From Flagellimonas lutaonensis (GTDB taxonomy: Bacteria > Bacteroidota > Bacteroidia > Flavobacteriales > Flavobacteriaceae), in assembly GCF_000963865.1 (NCBI RefSeq), contig NZ_CP011071.1, positions 496,001 to 560,000 of the forward strand: 64,000 nt of DNA. Reading direction: 5' to 3'. A model generated the notes under the pieces. It was given only the letters and a program-made list of their open reading frames with translations. It ran no database searches and was not told the DNA's origin. The translations under genes were made by a program, and so were the position numbers. Positions 32,533 to 41,587 of this stretch are shown one piece after another; position 1 is the first letter of the stretch, and each line of letters starts with the position of its first letter.

Positions 32533-33178
32533 ATTCTTTGTCTTTTTTAAAATCTTTCACTCCTGCCCTCACACTAGTTCTCAAATAGTTTTGCCTCGGC
32601 ACTAAGGGGCAGGAGTACTTTTTGCTGTAGACACAATAGGGGTTGTAGGCCTTGTTGAAGTCAATTACAAGTGTATCGCCAATGGGGATTTTCAAATCTA
32701 TATATCGGCCGCCGCCATACGTCTCGTCCCCGTTGGTCTCATCTAAAAAGGGCAAGAACAGATAATCTTCAAACCCTTCTTCATCGATCAAGTCCAGGGT
32801 CTGGTACACCTCTAACCGGTGCTTTTTACCGTTGAGCTCGAAGTGGGCAATGCCATATACCACCTCTTCCGTCTTTCTATCGGTGGTGGTGGGCATCATA
32901 AAGGGCTTGGCGTCGGGTGTACGCTCAAACCTTGCCTTTACAATGTAATTGGTATCTGGGTCGAAGAAATCCAATCCTTCAAAATCTTTGCGATACCTAT
33001 CTGGCAAAGGGGATGTTTCTGGGTTTTTGAACTCCTTGTTCAGTTTTTCTTGAAAGGCGATAATATCCGCAATGGCTTCTGACGCAACCTGCACGCCTGT
33101 ATCTTTTTGGTCATGGTACCTTTTTTCTTGCCTACAACCCATAAAAACCAAGACGATTGCCCAAAAGAGATAACGCAT
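32531..33178 (-). CDS. DUF1684 lipoprotein
   Basis: A 215-residue protein with a short lipoprotein signal (RYLFWAIVLVFMGCRQ, lipid Cys about 15) and a DUF1684 domain. The domain signature is YGGGRYIDLKIPIGDTLVIDFNKAYNPYCVYSKKYSCPLVPRQN near the C terminus, with the paired cysteines of NPYCVY and YSCPL. No biochemical function is established for DUF1684. The ATG at 33178 gives a proper signal; the upstream frame adds 6 residues. Confidence 0.9.
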   Translation of the reverse strand: MRYLFWAIVLVFMGCRQEKRYHDQKDTGVQVASEAIADIIAFQEKLNKEFKNPETSPLPDRYRKDFEGLDFFDPDTNYIVKARFERTPDAKPFMMPTTTDRKTEEVVYGIAHFELNGKKHRLEVYQTLDLIDEEGFEDYLFLPFLDETNGDETYGGGRYIDLKIPIGDTLVIDFNKAYNPYCVYSKKYSCPLVPRQNYLRTSVRAGVKDFKKDKE

Positions 33179-33224
33179 ATTTCCGTACTTTTCCACAAAA
33201 GTACAACCTTACTATTTTTTTCGG

Positions 33225-33977
33225 ATGAGTGTAAAGAAGATAAGATTCCTGAAGTTTTTGATATTCGTTTTTATGTCTGCCCTGGCCAACAATGGCTGCA
33301 AACAAAGTCCTGAGGAGATAACAGGGAATGAAAAAGGCGCACCGTCTTTGAATCCGGAGTATTACAATGTGGCCTTTTTAATTATGGATGGCACCTACAA
33401 TACCGAGTTGACGGCCCCTTTTGATATTTTTCAGCATACCCAATACCGAAAGAATATCAAGGCGATGAACACTTTTACCGTGGCCAATACCACTGACCCC
33501 ATCATTACTTTTGAGGGCATCCGTCTGATTCCTGATTTTGATTATACCAAAGATTCCATTCCTAAAATAGATATCTTGGTGGTGCCCAGTGCGGAGCACC
33601 ACTTGGATACCGATCTGAACGATACCGTCATGTTGAATTTTGTGAAAAGGGTCGACAAAGAAGCACTATTTGTGACCTCACATTGCGACGGGGCCTTTGT
33701 TCTGGCAAAGGCAGGCCTACTCGATAAGGTATTCTCAACCACCTTCCCCAGTGATATTGGTCGATACCGTGTCATGTTTCCACATCTAAAGATAAAAGAC
33801 AGCGTGTTGTTTGTACACGATGGCAAGTACATCACTTCGGCAGGGGGCGCCAAAAGTTTTGAGGCCGCCCTTTATCTGGCTGAATTGCTTTATGGGAAAG
33901 AAATAGCCGAGTCACTTGCCCGTGGCCTTGTCATAGACTGGGATGTTGATACGGTTCCGAAGTTTATTCGTCAATGA
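33225..33977 (+). CDS. DJ-1/PfpI-family exported protein
   Basis: A 250-residue protein with an N-terminal membrane/signal segment (FLKFLIFVFMSALANNGC; a weak lipobox with Cys about 25). The domain is a DJ-1/PfpI (class I glutamine amidotransferase-like) fold. The nucleophile elbow VTSHCDGAFVLAKAGLLD holds the conserved cysteine, and the acidic partner is in FLIMDGTYNTELTAPFDIF. The domain alone resembles AraC-type GATase domains, but no HTH follows. It overlaps the convergent hydrolase-like gene by 14 bases. Function unknown. Confidence 0.88.
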   Translation: MSVKKIRFLKFLIFVFMSALANNGCKQSPEEITGNEKGAPSLNPEYYNVAFLIMDGTYNTELTAPFDIFQHTQYRKNIKAMNTFTVANTTDPIITFEGIRLIPDFDYTKDSIPKIDILVVPSAEHHLDTDLNDTVMLNFVKRVDKEALFVTSHCDGAFVLAKAGLLDKVFSTTFPSDIGRYRVMFPHLKIKDSVLFVHDGKYITSAGGAKSFEAALYLAELLYGKEIAESLARGLVIDWDVDTVPKFIRQ

Positions 33978-35403
33978 TCTCGTAGCGGGCATCATCCAAA
34001 TATTTTTCGATCACCTTGTTATATTCGGGGGTAATGCGCAATAGGGCGGTATGATCTAGCGAGTACAGTCGTTCTTTGTCTTTGTAGCCCCTTTTCAAAA
34101 CCTCCTCCAGATAAAAAATGGCAGTACCGAAATCTTCCTTTTTTGCACTGAGGGAGATTACCTTTAGATAATAGTCGTAATCGGTAGGGTCTGTAATGGT
34201 TTTCAGCATATACAGGAACAACAACGCCTCCTCGTCGGGTTGATTTTCGGCATTGATAATGAAAATATTGTCTTCTACCAGGGCATTTATAAAACCCTGT
34301 AAGCGATGCCCCATTCGTTTCTCGGCGGCATTGCCCTGATAGATGAATTTATTGATCTCGGTCATCTGGTAGTTCCACCAGCCCAGATTGTTGTAATTGT
34401 AGGTAAGGATGTCTTCCTCGATATAGTACACATAGTCTTCTTTCAGCAACGATTCTTTGAAGCGGGCCGCATTTTCTTGCCGTTTGAGCGCACGGTACAG
34501 CTTGTCTTTTCTAAGCTCTTTTTTCAATTTTTTCAAAGAATCCACCTCCCTATGGGGGCGGTATACCGCCAGCATACGGTCAAGTACCTGTTCGGCCAAC
34601 AGAAGCTTTGACCCACTGCGCAGTTCTTGAAACCGTTCTAGGTCTTGCCTATACGATTCATTGACAATCAGGGAGTCTTGGGGTATATTGCCCTTGGCCA
34701 TTTCGGCCAAGTCAAACAAGGTGAGGGCCTTTTCAAAGTGTTGACTGTCAGGCCATTTGTGGCCCCCTTCAAAAACCAACAATTGGTTCGGATGCTTTAG
34801 ACCGTTCAAGACCTTTTTCAACTTTAGCAACTCAATATAATTGAAGTCTTTGTTGCCCACAATACCGATAAAATGAAAGCGCCTTTTGCTGTTGAGCAAT
34901 TCTAAGTTCATAAAGCTGGCACCACACGATATGACACCCCTGATCTTATTTAAAAATAATGGAGTGATGTTGGCAAAGCGGGCCCCATAGGCGAAACCGG
35001 CGACATATAGGCGTTCGTTCTGTATGGGCAAAAGCCGTGAGACCCCATCGATTGCCCTACCCACCCTCAGCATATTCTCTGATAGCGATAGTGTGTCGTT
35101 GATGTTATCGGGTGATGCAAGAATATAACCCTTGGCCTCGGCCGCCTGTTTGAACATCGACATGGCCTGAAGGCCCTTACCGTCCATATCAAAAACATAT
35201 AACACAGGCCATTTTTTGGATGTGACAAAATTGGTGGGCAGGTATAGCGAAAATGTTTCATTGTTTTCGTCATCTACCTGTACAGAATCGATGATGACCC
35301 CCTTTCGCAAGGCCACTTCCTGCGAGATGCCAATTTGAAAAACCAAAAGAAAAATAAGGTACGGTAAGCGTTTCTTTATCACAAGTGGGTAGTTCTTTCT
35401 CAT
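33964..35403 (-). CDS. Alpha/beta-hydrolase-like exported protein with catalytic Ser replaced
   Basis: A 479-residue exported protein (signal about residues 10-27) with an N-terminal alpha/beta hydrolase-like region (residues about 35-235) and a C-terminal helical repeat region. At the place where a hydrolase carries GxSxG, the sequence reads AGFAYG with Ala138 in the nucleophile position, while the histidine-containing FEGGHKWP is retained. It therefore looks like a degenerate, non-catalytic esterase fold. Residues 390-470 (YDYYLKVISLSAKKEDFGTAIFYLEEVLKRGY) resemble TPR-like helices. Its partner is unknown. Confidence 0.8.
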   Translation of the reverse strand: MRKNYPLVIKKRLPYLIFLLVFQIGISQEVALRKGVIIDSVQVDDENNETFSLYLPTNFVTSKKWPVLYVFDMDGKGLQAMSMFKQAAEAKGYILASPDNINDTLSLSENMLRVGRAIDGVSRLLPIQNERLYVAGFAYGARFANITPLFLNKIRGVISCGASFMNLELLNSKRRFHFIGIVGNKDFNYIELLKLKKVLNGLKHPNQLLVFEGGHKWPDSQHFEKALTLFDLAEMAKGNIPQDSLIVNESYRQDLERFQELRSGSKLLLAEQVLDRMLAVYRPHREVDSLKKLKKELRKDKLYRALKRQENAARFKESLLKEDYVYYIEEDILTYNYNNLGWWNYQMTEINKFIYQGNAAEKRMGHRLQGFINALVEDNIFIINAENQPDEEALLFLYMLKTITDPTDYDYYLKVISLSAKKEDFGTAIFYLEEVLKRGYKDKERLYSLDHTALLRITPEYNKVIEKYLDDARYEIIDE

Positions 35404-35475
35404 AGTAAGGTGCGCACAAAAATCTGGCCAAAAATGTTTGCACTACCTAAATATAGGCCAAAAAAGTCTTTGCCC

Positions 35476-35916
35476 CTACATCTTGTTCAAAGGTTCGTTA
35501 GAGACCACGTTCGAAAGCACAATGTGCGTACGGCACTCGCCATATGCAATAAGCTCATCTATAAATTTTTCAAGATGCCTTTGGTCTTTGAGCACAACTT
35601 CCATTACAATATTTTCGTTTCCGGTTATGCGATAACAATTCACTACTTCGTCGTATGACTTCACCATATCGAGAAAGGGCTTCAATTTGCCCATAAAGGC
35701 CCTGAGCATAATAATCGCCCTCAACTGGTACCCTAAAAAATGATATGCCAAGTGTGTCTGGTACCCCTCGATGATGCCGAGGTCTTCCATCTTCTTTATG
35801 CGTTCGGCCACCGCTGGGGGTGTCAACCCCACTTTTCGTCCGATTTCGGCATACGATTCACGGGCATTTTTCCGAAGTTCTTTAAGAATGCGCAAACTGA
35901 GCTTATCTACCTTCAT
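35476..35916 (-). CDS. Lrp/AsnC-family regulator
   Basis: A 146-residue transcription regulator with a winged helix at the N terminus (residues about 5-60: LRILKELRKNARESYAEIGRKVGLTPPAVAERIKKMEDLGII) and a RAM effector domain in the C-terminal half (YDEVVNCYRITGNENIVMEVVLKDQRHLEKFIDEL). Lrp-type proteins answer amino acids such as leucine. The genes on both sides are unrelated to amino-acid metabolism, so the target is unknown. It is one of few DNA-binding regulators near the two nitrogen promoters, but no direct link is seen. Confidence 0.93.
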   Translation of the reverse strand: MKVDKLSLRILKELRKNARESYAEIGRKVGLTPPAVAERIKKMEDLGIIEGYQTHLAYHFLGYQLRAIIMLRAFMGKLKPFLDMVKSYDEVVNCYRITGNENIVMEVVLKDQRHLEKFIDELIAYGECRTHIVLSNVVSNEPLNKM

Positions 35917-36041
35917 TTAAAAAGAAATAATATACAAAAAACTTAAAATCAAAGGTAAAAATTTATTTCGTATTAACTTTCAAAAGTATGGTTTTGCCAA
36001 TCTGATGTAATTTTAATGTACTAAAAAATTGCTGTAAGACT

Positions 36042-36443
36042 ATGAAAAGCAACTCGTTACACTCGTTGCCCGTTTATAGAAAATCACTTGTGCTACGTGA
36101 TTTGAGCGATGCCTTGGCTTCTTACCTCTCATACAACAAAGACCTTTTTTCACTTAGACAATCCAGTAGCTTTAGAGACAATCTTTCAGACTCGTTGCTA
36201 ACCGATGCCACGCTCATTACCAAAGAGATCGAGCAGGCCGCTACCAGCTCTTCATATTCGGTTCGCATGAAAAGCCTTTCTTTTATCAACATCATGACCC
36301 GGAATATTCTGGCCTACTGCAATGGTTTGGAACGAGATGGGGTAAAAGAAAAGGAATATCTAAACCTGTTGCGAAAGGAAATCAAGAGTTTCAGGAAAGC
36401 ATTTAAAAAGTGGCGGCTTTCGCTAAGGAACGACGAATATTAA
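36042..36443 (+). CDS. Hypothetical four-helix protein (133 aa)
   Basis: A 133-residue soluble protein, unrecognised. It is predicted to be four helices: LRDLSDALASYLSYN, FRDNLSDSLLTDATLITKEIEQAA, VRMKSLSFINIMTRNILAYCNGL, and a basic C-terminal LNLLRKEIKSFRKAFKKWRLSLR. The pattern recalls small helical bundle proteins. No signal peptide. It stands alone before the two direct repeats at 36501-36650. Function unknown. Confidence 0.65.
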   Translation: MKSNSLHSLPVYRKSLVLRDLSDALASYLSYNKDLFSLRQSSSFRDNLSDSLLTDATLITKEIEQAATSSSYSVRMKSLSFINIMTRNILAYCNGLERDGVKEKEYLNLLRKEIKSFRKAFKKWRLSLRNDEY

Positions 36444-36500
36444 GCAACTCCTTCATAAACAATTTTAGCCAGCCGATCAACTTGACGGTTTGAAAGATAA

Positions 36501-36650
36501 CGATCGGCGTAAGCCACCCGCAATCAGAAACTTCGACTTTGTCTTGTTTCTGATGCCATTGTCCTCGGTCGGCAATTTGTGGGGACCGCTCGGCTTCGAT
36601 AGGGGTAAGCGACTCGCAATCAGAAACTTCGACTTTGTCTTGTTTCTGAT
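36501..36650. repeat. Two 54-bp direct repeats, each with an internal hairpin
   Basis: Copies at 36501-36554 and 36597-36650 are 96 bp apart. The right 36 bp of each (36519-36554 and 36615-36650) are identical. Inside lies the dyad ATCAGAAAC and GTTTCTGAT around a 14-base loop. The left 18 bp have diverged (CGATCGGCGTAAGCCACC and CGATAGGGGTAAGCGACT). The block lies just past the stop of the IcmF gene (36660) and could form two stems in its 3' UTR. Confidence 0.75.
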
Positions 36651-36659
36651 TCTCGCTGC

Positions 36660-39600
36660 TTACATATTTCGTCGGTACTGCCCCCCTACCTCAAACAGTG
36701 CTTCGGTAATTTGCCCTAATGAGCAGTACTTGGTAACCTCCATCAACTTCTCGAAAAGATTTTCATTGGCCACGGCAGTTTTTTGCAGCTCTTTGAGGAG
36801 TTGTTTTGATTTCTCCACATAGGTCTTATGGAGGTTTTTGAGCGTTTGGATCTGCAGTTGTTTTTCGTCTTCGGTGGCCCTGATGACCTCAGCGGGCAAA
36901 ACCGTTGGCGAGCCTTTCGAACTCAAAAACGTGTTGACACCGATGATCGGGTACTTTCCTGAATGTTTCAAGGTTTCGTAATAAAGACTTTCTTCTTGAA
37001 TTTTTGAACGCTGGTACATGGTCTCCATGGCACCGAGAACGCCTCCCCTTTCAGTAATTCGGTCAAACTCCATCAAAACAGCCTCTTCGACCAAATCGGT
37101 CAACTCTTCGATAATGAAAGATCCTTGAAGCGGATTTTCGTTCTTGGCCAAGCCCAATTCTTTGTTGATTATAAGTTGAATGGCCATCGCACGGCGTACC
37201 GATTCTTCTGTAGGCGTGGTAATGGCCTCATCGTAGGCATTGGTGTGCAACGAGTTACAGTTATCGTAAATCGCGTAGAGGGCCTGCAGGGTAGTTCGAA
37301 TATCATTGAAATCGATTTCTTGGGCATGCAGGCTTCGCCCAGAAGTCTGAATATGGTATTTCAACATTTGTGCCCGTGATCCCGCACCATATTTTTCTTT
37401 CATGGCCTTGGCCCAAATTCTGCGGGCCACCCGACCGATTACGGCATATTCTGGGTCAATGCCGTTGGAAAAGAAAAAGGACAGGTTCGGACCAAAATCA
37501 TTGATATCCATCCCCCGGCTTAGGTAGTACTCGACATAGGTAAAGCCATTCGAAAGGGTAAAGGCCAATTGCGAAATGGGGTTGGCCCCTGCCTCAGCAA
37601 TATGATAGCCCGAAATGGATACTGAATAAAAATTTCTGACCTTATGGTCGATAAAATATTCTTGCACATCGCCCATTAGGCGTAGGGCAAACTCCGTTGA
37701 GAATATACAGGTATTCTGGGCTTGATCCTCTTTAAGTATGTCTGCCTGCACCGTACCCCTTACCTGCGAGAGGGTCTCTGCCTTTATCTTATCGTACACT
37801 TCTCTTGGCAGCACCTGGTCACCGGTGACGCCCAAAAGCATGAGCCCCAGCCCATTGTTGCCCTTTGGCAGTTCGCCATTGTATCTGGGGCGCTTTACAC
37901 CCTTTTTGGCATAAATGGCCTCTATCTTTTTGTTGACCTCATCTTCAAGGCCATTCTGCTTGATGTATTTTTCACAGTTTTGGTCAATGGCGGCATTCAT
38001 AAAAAACCCCAACAACATCGGGGCAGGGCCATTGATTGTCATGCTCACTGAGGTCATGGGGTCGCTCAGGTCAAAGCCAGAATATAGTTTCTTGGCATCG
38101 TCGAGGCAGCAGATAGAAACCCCCGCATTGCCGATTTTTCCATAAATATCTGGCCGCTTGTCTGGATCATGTCCATACAGCGTCACCGAGTCAAAAGCCG
38201 TGGACAGTCGTTTGGCCGGCATATCAAGGCTCACATAATGAAAACGTCGATTGGTGCGCTCTGGTCCACCCTCGCCCGCGAACATTCTGGTGGGATCTTC
38301 ATTGGTTCTCTTAAAGGGATAGATTCCTGCGGTATACGGAAACTCGCCCGGCACATTTTCTTGCAACATCCATAACAGCAAATCGCCCCAGGCTTCATAT
38401 TTGGGGAGGGCAACTTTTGGAATCTGAAGGTGTGCCAACGATTCGGTATGTGTATCCACCTTAATTTCTTTTCCGCGTACCTTGAACGAATATATTGGAG
38501 CCTGATAGGCCTTCTTCTTTTCATGCCATTGCAACAACCGCATCCAATTGTTGGGATCAAGGTTCATCTTTACCCTATCAAATTCGTCAAGAAGTTTTGA
38601 AACCAGTTGCTTAACATCTTCTTTTTTAGTTTTTGATAGGATGGCCGGCCCATCCAAACCTGACTTGGTCAAAAGGGAATGTTCAATGGCCCTATCATCT
38701 AAATCGATAAGCGATACCATGGTTTTAAAAAGTCCGTATAGCTTTTGTGCCACCTTGGCCTGCTTGAATACATTTTTGTCGTACCCTCTATTGTTCTCTG
38801 TTATTTCGGAAAGATACCGTGTTCTGGCAGGTGGAATGACAAACATCTTTTCAGGTTCGTTCTCGACCTTGAAATCAGAATCAAAGGTAGCGCCCGTTTT
38901 CTCACTTAGGGTCTGCATGGTCGCCACATACAGCCGGTTCATGCCCGGATCGTTGAATTGCGAGGCGATTGTTCCAAAAATGGGAAGGTCATCCAAATTG
39001 GCATCCCAGAGATTTTGGTTGCGCTGGTATTGTTTTTTCACATCGCGAAGGGCATCTTGGGCGCCCCTTTTGTCGAATTTGTTGATGGCCACCAAATCGG
39101 CAAAGTCGAGCATATCTATTTTTTCGAGTTGGGTAGCTGCCCCAAATTCAGGGGTCATTACGTACAGCGAAACATCACTATGTTCCAAAATCTCGGTGTC
39201 TGACTGGCCAATGCCCGAGGTCTCTAAAATAATCAAGTCAAAGGCCGCGGCCTTCAGTACCTGAATAGCTTCGGCCACATGTTTTGAAAGTGCTAAATTT
39301 GACTGTCGTGTGGCCAAAGAACGCATGTACACACGGGGGTTGTTGATTGCATTCATTCGAATTCGATCACCCAGCAAAGCCCCACCGGTCTTGCGTTTTG
39401 AGGGATCTACGGAGACAATGCCCAAATGTTTATCGGGAAAATCAATCAAAAAACGCCTTACAAGCTCATCTACCAAGCTTGACTTGCCCGCCCCACCGGT
39501 GCCCGTGATACCCAGAACGGGAACGTCTTCATTATTTATTTTTAAGGATGGAGAATATTCTTCAAATTCATCATGCCTGTTTTCGGCCAACGAGATCAAC

Positions 39601-40115
39601 CTCGCTATGGTCTTGACATCTTTCTGCCTTAACAATGTACCAAGATCCTGCTTCTTTGGAATTCCCAGATCCGCAATCGAGAAATCTGACTTTTTCACCA
39701 GGTCATCGATCATACCCTGCAGCCCCATCTCACGCCCATCGTCGGGTGAATAAATGCGTGTTATGCCATAATCCATCAGTTCGTTTATTTCCTCGGGCAA
39801 GATGACACCACCGCCGCCACCAAAGATCTTGATATGCCCAGCGCCCCTTTCCTGAAGCAGGTCGTACATATATTTGAAGTACTCATTATGCCCCCCTTGG
39901 TAAGAGGTCATGGCAATGGCATTGGCATCTTCCTGTATGGCACATTCGACCACCTCGGCCACACTTCGGTCATGGCCCAAATGAATTACCTCAACACCAG
40001 CTGCTTGGATTATTCGGCGCATGATATTGATGGCCGCATCATGACCATCAAAGAGCGAGGCTGCCGTGACCACTCTGATCTTGTTCTTGGGCTTGTAAGG
40101 CTTGTTTTGCTCCAT
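36660..40115 (-). CDS. icmF: Fused isobutyryl-CoA mutase IcmF (B12 domain + G3E GTPase + mutase)
   Basis: A 1151-residue B12-dependent acyl-CoA mutase with its own chaperone. Residues about 12-140 are the cobalamin domain, with the ligand His25 in [10 protein letters not shown]. The GTPase domain follows with P-loop [12 protein letters not shown] (202-213) and NKFD (345-348), as in MeaB. The C-terminal mutase domain (about 560-1150) binds adenosylcobalamin-activated acyl-CoA, with [29 protein letters not shown] as the substrate region. IcmF interconverts isobutyryl- and butyryl-CoA and links valine breakdown to fatty-acid metabolism. The ATG at 40115 begins the B12 domain. The start codon is 142 bp from the divergent purU start. 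Confidence 0.96.
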   Translation of the reverse strand: MEQNKPYKPKNKIRVVTAASLFDGHDAAINIMRRIIQAAGVEVIHLGHDRSVAEVVECAIQEDANAIAMTSYQGGHNEYFKYMYDLLQERGAGHIKIFGGGGGVILPEEINELMDYGITRIYSPDDGREMGLQGMIDDLVKKSDFSIADLGIPKKQDLGTLLRQKDVKTIARLISLAENRHDEFEEYSPSLKINNEDVPVLGITGTGGAGKSSLVDELVRRFLIDFPDKHLGIVSVDPSKRKTGGALLGDRIRMNAINNPRVYMRSLATRQSNLALSKHVAEAIQVLKAAAFDLIILETSGIGQSDTEILEHSDVSLYVMTPEFGAATQLEKIDMLDFADLVAINKFDKRGAQDALRDVKKQYQRNQNLWDANLDDLPIFGTIASQFNDPGMNRLYVATMQTLSEKTGATFDSDFKVENEPEKMFVIPPARTRYLSEITENNRGYDKNVFKQAKVAQKLYGLFKTMVSLIDLDDRAIEHSLLTKSGLDGPAILSKTKKEDVKQLVSKLLDEFDRVKMNLDPNNWMRLLQWHEKKKAYQAPIYSFKVRGKEIKVDTHTESLAHLQIPKVALPKYEAWGDLLLWMLQENVPGEFPYTAGIYPFKRTNEDPTRMFAGEGGPERTNRRFHYVSLDMPAKRLSTAFDSVTLYGHDPDKRPDIYGKIGNAGVSICCLDDAKKLYSGFDLSDPMTSVSMTINGPAPMLLGFFMNAAIDQNCEKYIKQNGLEDEVNKKIEAIYAKKGVKRPRYNGELPKGNNGLGLMLLGVTGDQVLPREVYDKIKAETLSQVRGTVQADILKEDQAQNTCIFSTEFALRLMGDVQEYFIDHKVRNFYSVSISGYHIAEAGANPISQLAFTLSNGFTYVEYYLSRGMDINDFGPNLSFFFSNGIDPEYAVIGRVARRIWAKAMKEKYGAGSRAQMLKYHIQTSGRSLHAQEIDFNDIRTTLQALYAIYDNCNSLHTNAYDEAITTPTEESVRRAMAIQLIINKELGLAKNENPLQGSFIIEELTDLVEEAVLMEFDRITERGGVLGAMETMYQRSKIQEESLYYETLKHSGKYPIIGVNTFLSSKGSPTVLPAEVIRATEDEKQLQIQTLKNLHKTYVEKSKQLLKELQKTAVANENLFEKLMEVTKYCSLGQITEALFEVGGQYRRNM

Positions 40116-40257
40116 CTTCAAAAAAGTGCAGATTCGACCCCCGCAATTTACGGAAAATGCAACAAAAAAAGGGTTATAATCGGAATTGTACAAAAATATA
40201 TTCGCGATAGGGCCTCTGATTCAGAATACGTTAATTTTAACCCCAAACCCAAAACCT

Positions 40258-41106
40258 GTGAAACTAACTTTTCTAATACATTGTCCCGATCAAGCCGGAA
40301 TCATTAGCTCGGTAACCAGTTTCTTGCACCAGAACGGAGGAAATGTCATATACCTCGACCAGCATGTGGATAAGGAAGCTGGGGTCTTTTTCATGCGATT
40401 GGAGAGTGATTTTCAGCAAAATACAGACAAACAGGTCCTAAGAGCATCTTTTCAGGGCGAACTGGCCAATCGGTATGAAATGGAGTGGAGTATCCACCAA
40501 GAGCGCATAAAACCGCGAATGGCCATATTTGTGTCAAAATACAAGCATTGCCTGTACGATTTGCTCAGCCGGTACCAGTCTGGCGAGTTGCTGGTGGAGA
40601 TTCCTTTTATTTTAAGCAACCACCAAGACCTTTCATTTATTGCAGATCAGTTTCAGATACCTTTCCATCATGTGCCTGTCAGCAAAGAATTGCGAGAAAA
40701 AGCAGCCCAACAACAACTCGATCTCATCGAAGAACACCACGTAGATTTTGTGGTTTTGGCGCGTTACATGCAGATTATTTCACCAAGAGTCATTGAAGCG
40801 TTACCCAATAGAATCATTAATATTCACCACTCGTTCTTGCCTGCATTTGCCGGCGCCAAACCCTACCATGCAGCGTTCAAAAGAGGGGTAAAGATTATTG
40901 GGGCAACCAGTCATTATGTGACCGAAGAACTTGACGCTGGACCCATTATTGCCCAAGATGTAGCGACGGTAAGCCACTCTCATTTCATTGAAGACTTGGT
41001 GGCTGTGGGTCGTGATCTTGAGAAAATCGTTCTCTCAAAAGCGGTACAATTGCACGTCAAAAGAAAGACCATGGTCTACAACAACAGAACGGTGGTTTTT
41101 ACCTGA
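40258..41106 (+). CDS. purU: Formyltetrahydrofolate deformylase PurU
   Basis: A 282-residue enzyme that hydrolyses 10-formyl-THF to THF and formate. An N-terminal ACT-type domain (LTFLIHCPDQAGIISSVTSFLHQNGGNVIYLDQHVD) is followed by the formyltransferase domain with the active-site block VIEALPNRIINIHHSFLPAFAGAKPYHAAFKRGVKIIGATSHYVTEELDAGPII, which has the catalytic Asn, His and Asp residues of this family. The GTG at 40258 gives the normal family length; the longer frame adds 24 non-family residues. Divergent from icmF. Confidence 0.95.
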   Translation: MKLTFLIHCPDQAGIISSVTSFLHQNGGNVIYLDQHVDKEAGVFFMRLESDFQQNTDKQVLRASFQGELANRYEMEWSIHQERIKPRMAIFVSKYKHCLYDLLSRYQSGELLVEIPFILSNHQDLSFIADQFQIPFHHVPVSKELREKAAQQQLDLIEEHHVDFVVLARYMQIISPRVIEALPNRIINIHHSFLPAFAGAKPYHAAFKRGVKIIGATSHYVTEELDAGPIIAQDVATVSHSHFIEDLVAVGRDLEKIVLSKAVQLHVKRKTMVYNNRTVVFT

Positions 41107-41587
41107 TGACAAAAAGCGGTTGACCATATCAATTCACTTCACAATTGCATTCAATATTTCATCACCCAAAAACCAAATACAAAGGTTCTTTCGCATATAT
41201 GTGAAAGATTTGGTAATTTTTTGATATAGAGACAATAAAGAAAATAATTGCCCGTTCTTTTTTAAGAAAACAAGCGTTATCTTAACGTATTTATAAGGTA
41301 AGATTAACCTTGAAGTTCTCATTTAAACTGAATTTTGTACCAAGTTATCTGAGTTAGCATTTTTTGAGTTAGTTAGTTTTAAAAACCGGCACCCTCGCCG
41401 GTTTTTTTTTACAACATTGCTGACTACATCTTTAATTTTTCAAAAAGATTTTATAGGTCTTTTTTTAGGGTGAGGAAGAATTTTGAAAAGGTAAATTCTT
41501 ATCGGGGTTTACTTTATTGGGTTTTTTTTAACAATTCTCTCCTAACAATTTGTTAATTTCAAATGGTGCTAATTCATCAATCAAATC
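41107..41587. other. Intergenic region with a terminator but no gene
   Basis: No protein-coding frame is convincing. The stretch holds an intrinsic terminator (41382-41405) 276 bases past the purU stop. That is far for a purU terminator, so a short RNA may be transcribed here. No clear -33/-7 pair was found. Confidence 0.5.
41382..41405 (+). terminator. Terminator upstream of the AraC-type gene
   Basis: Stem AAAACCGGC (41382-41390) with GCCGGTTTT (41397-41405), loop ACCCTC, followed by T5. Perfect 9 bp. It probably ends a transcript from the left. Confidence 0.9.
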
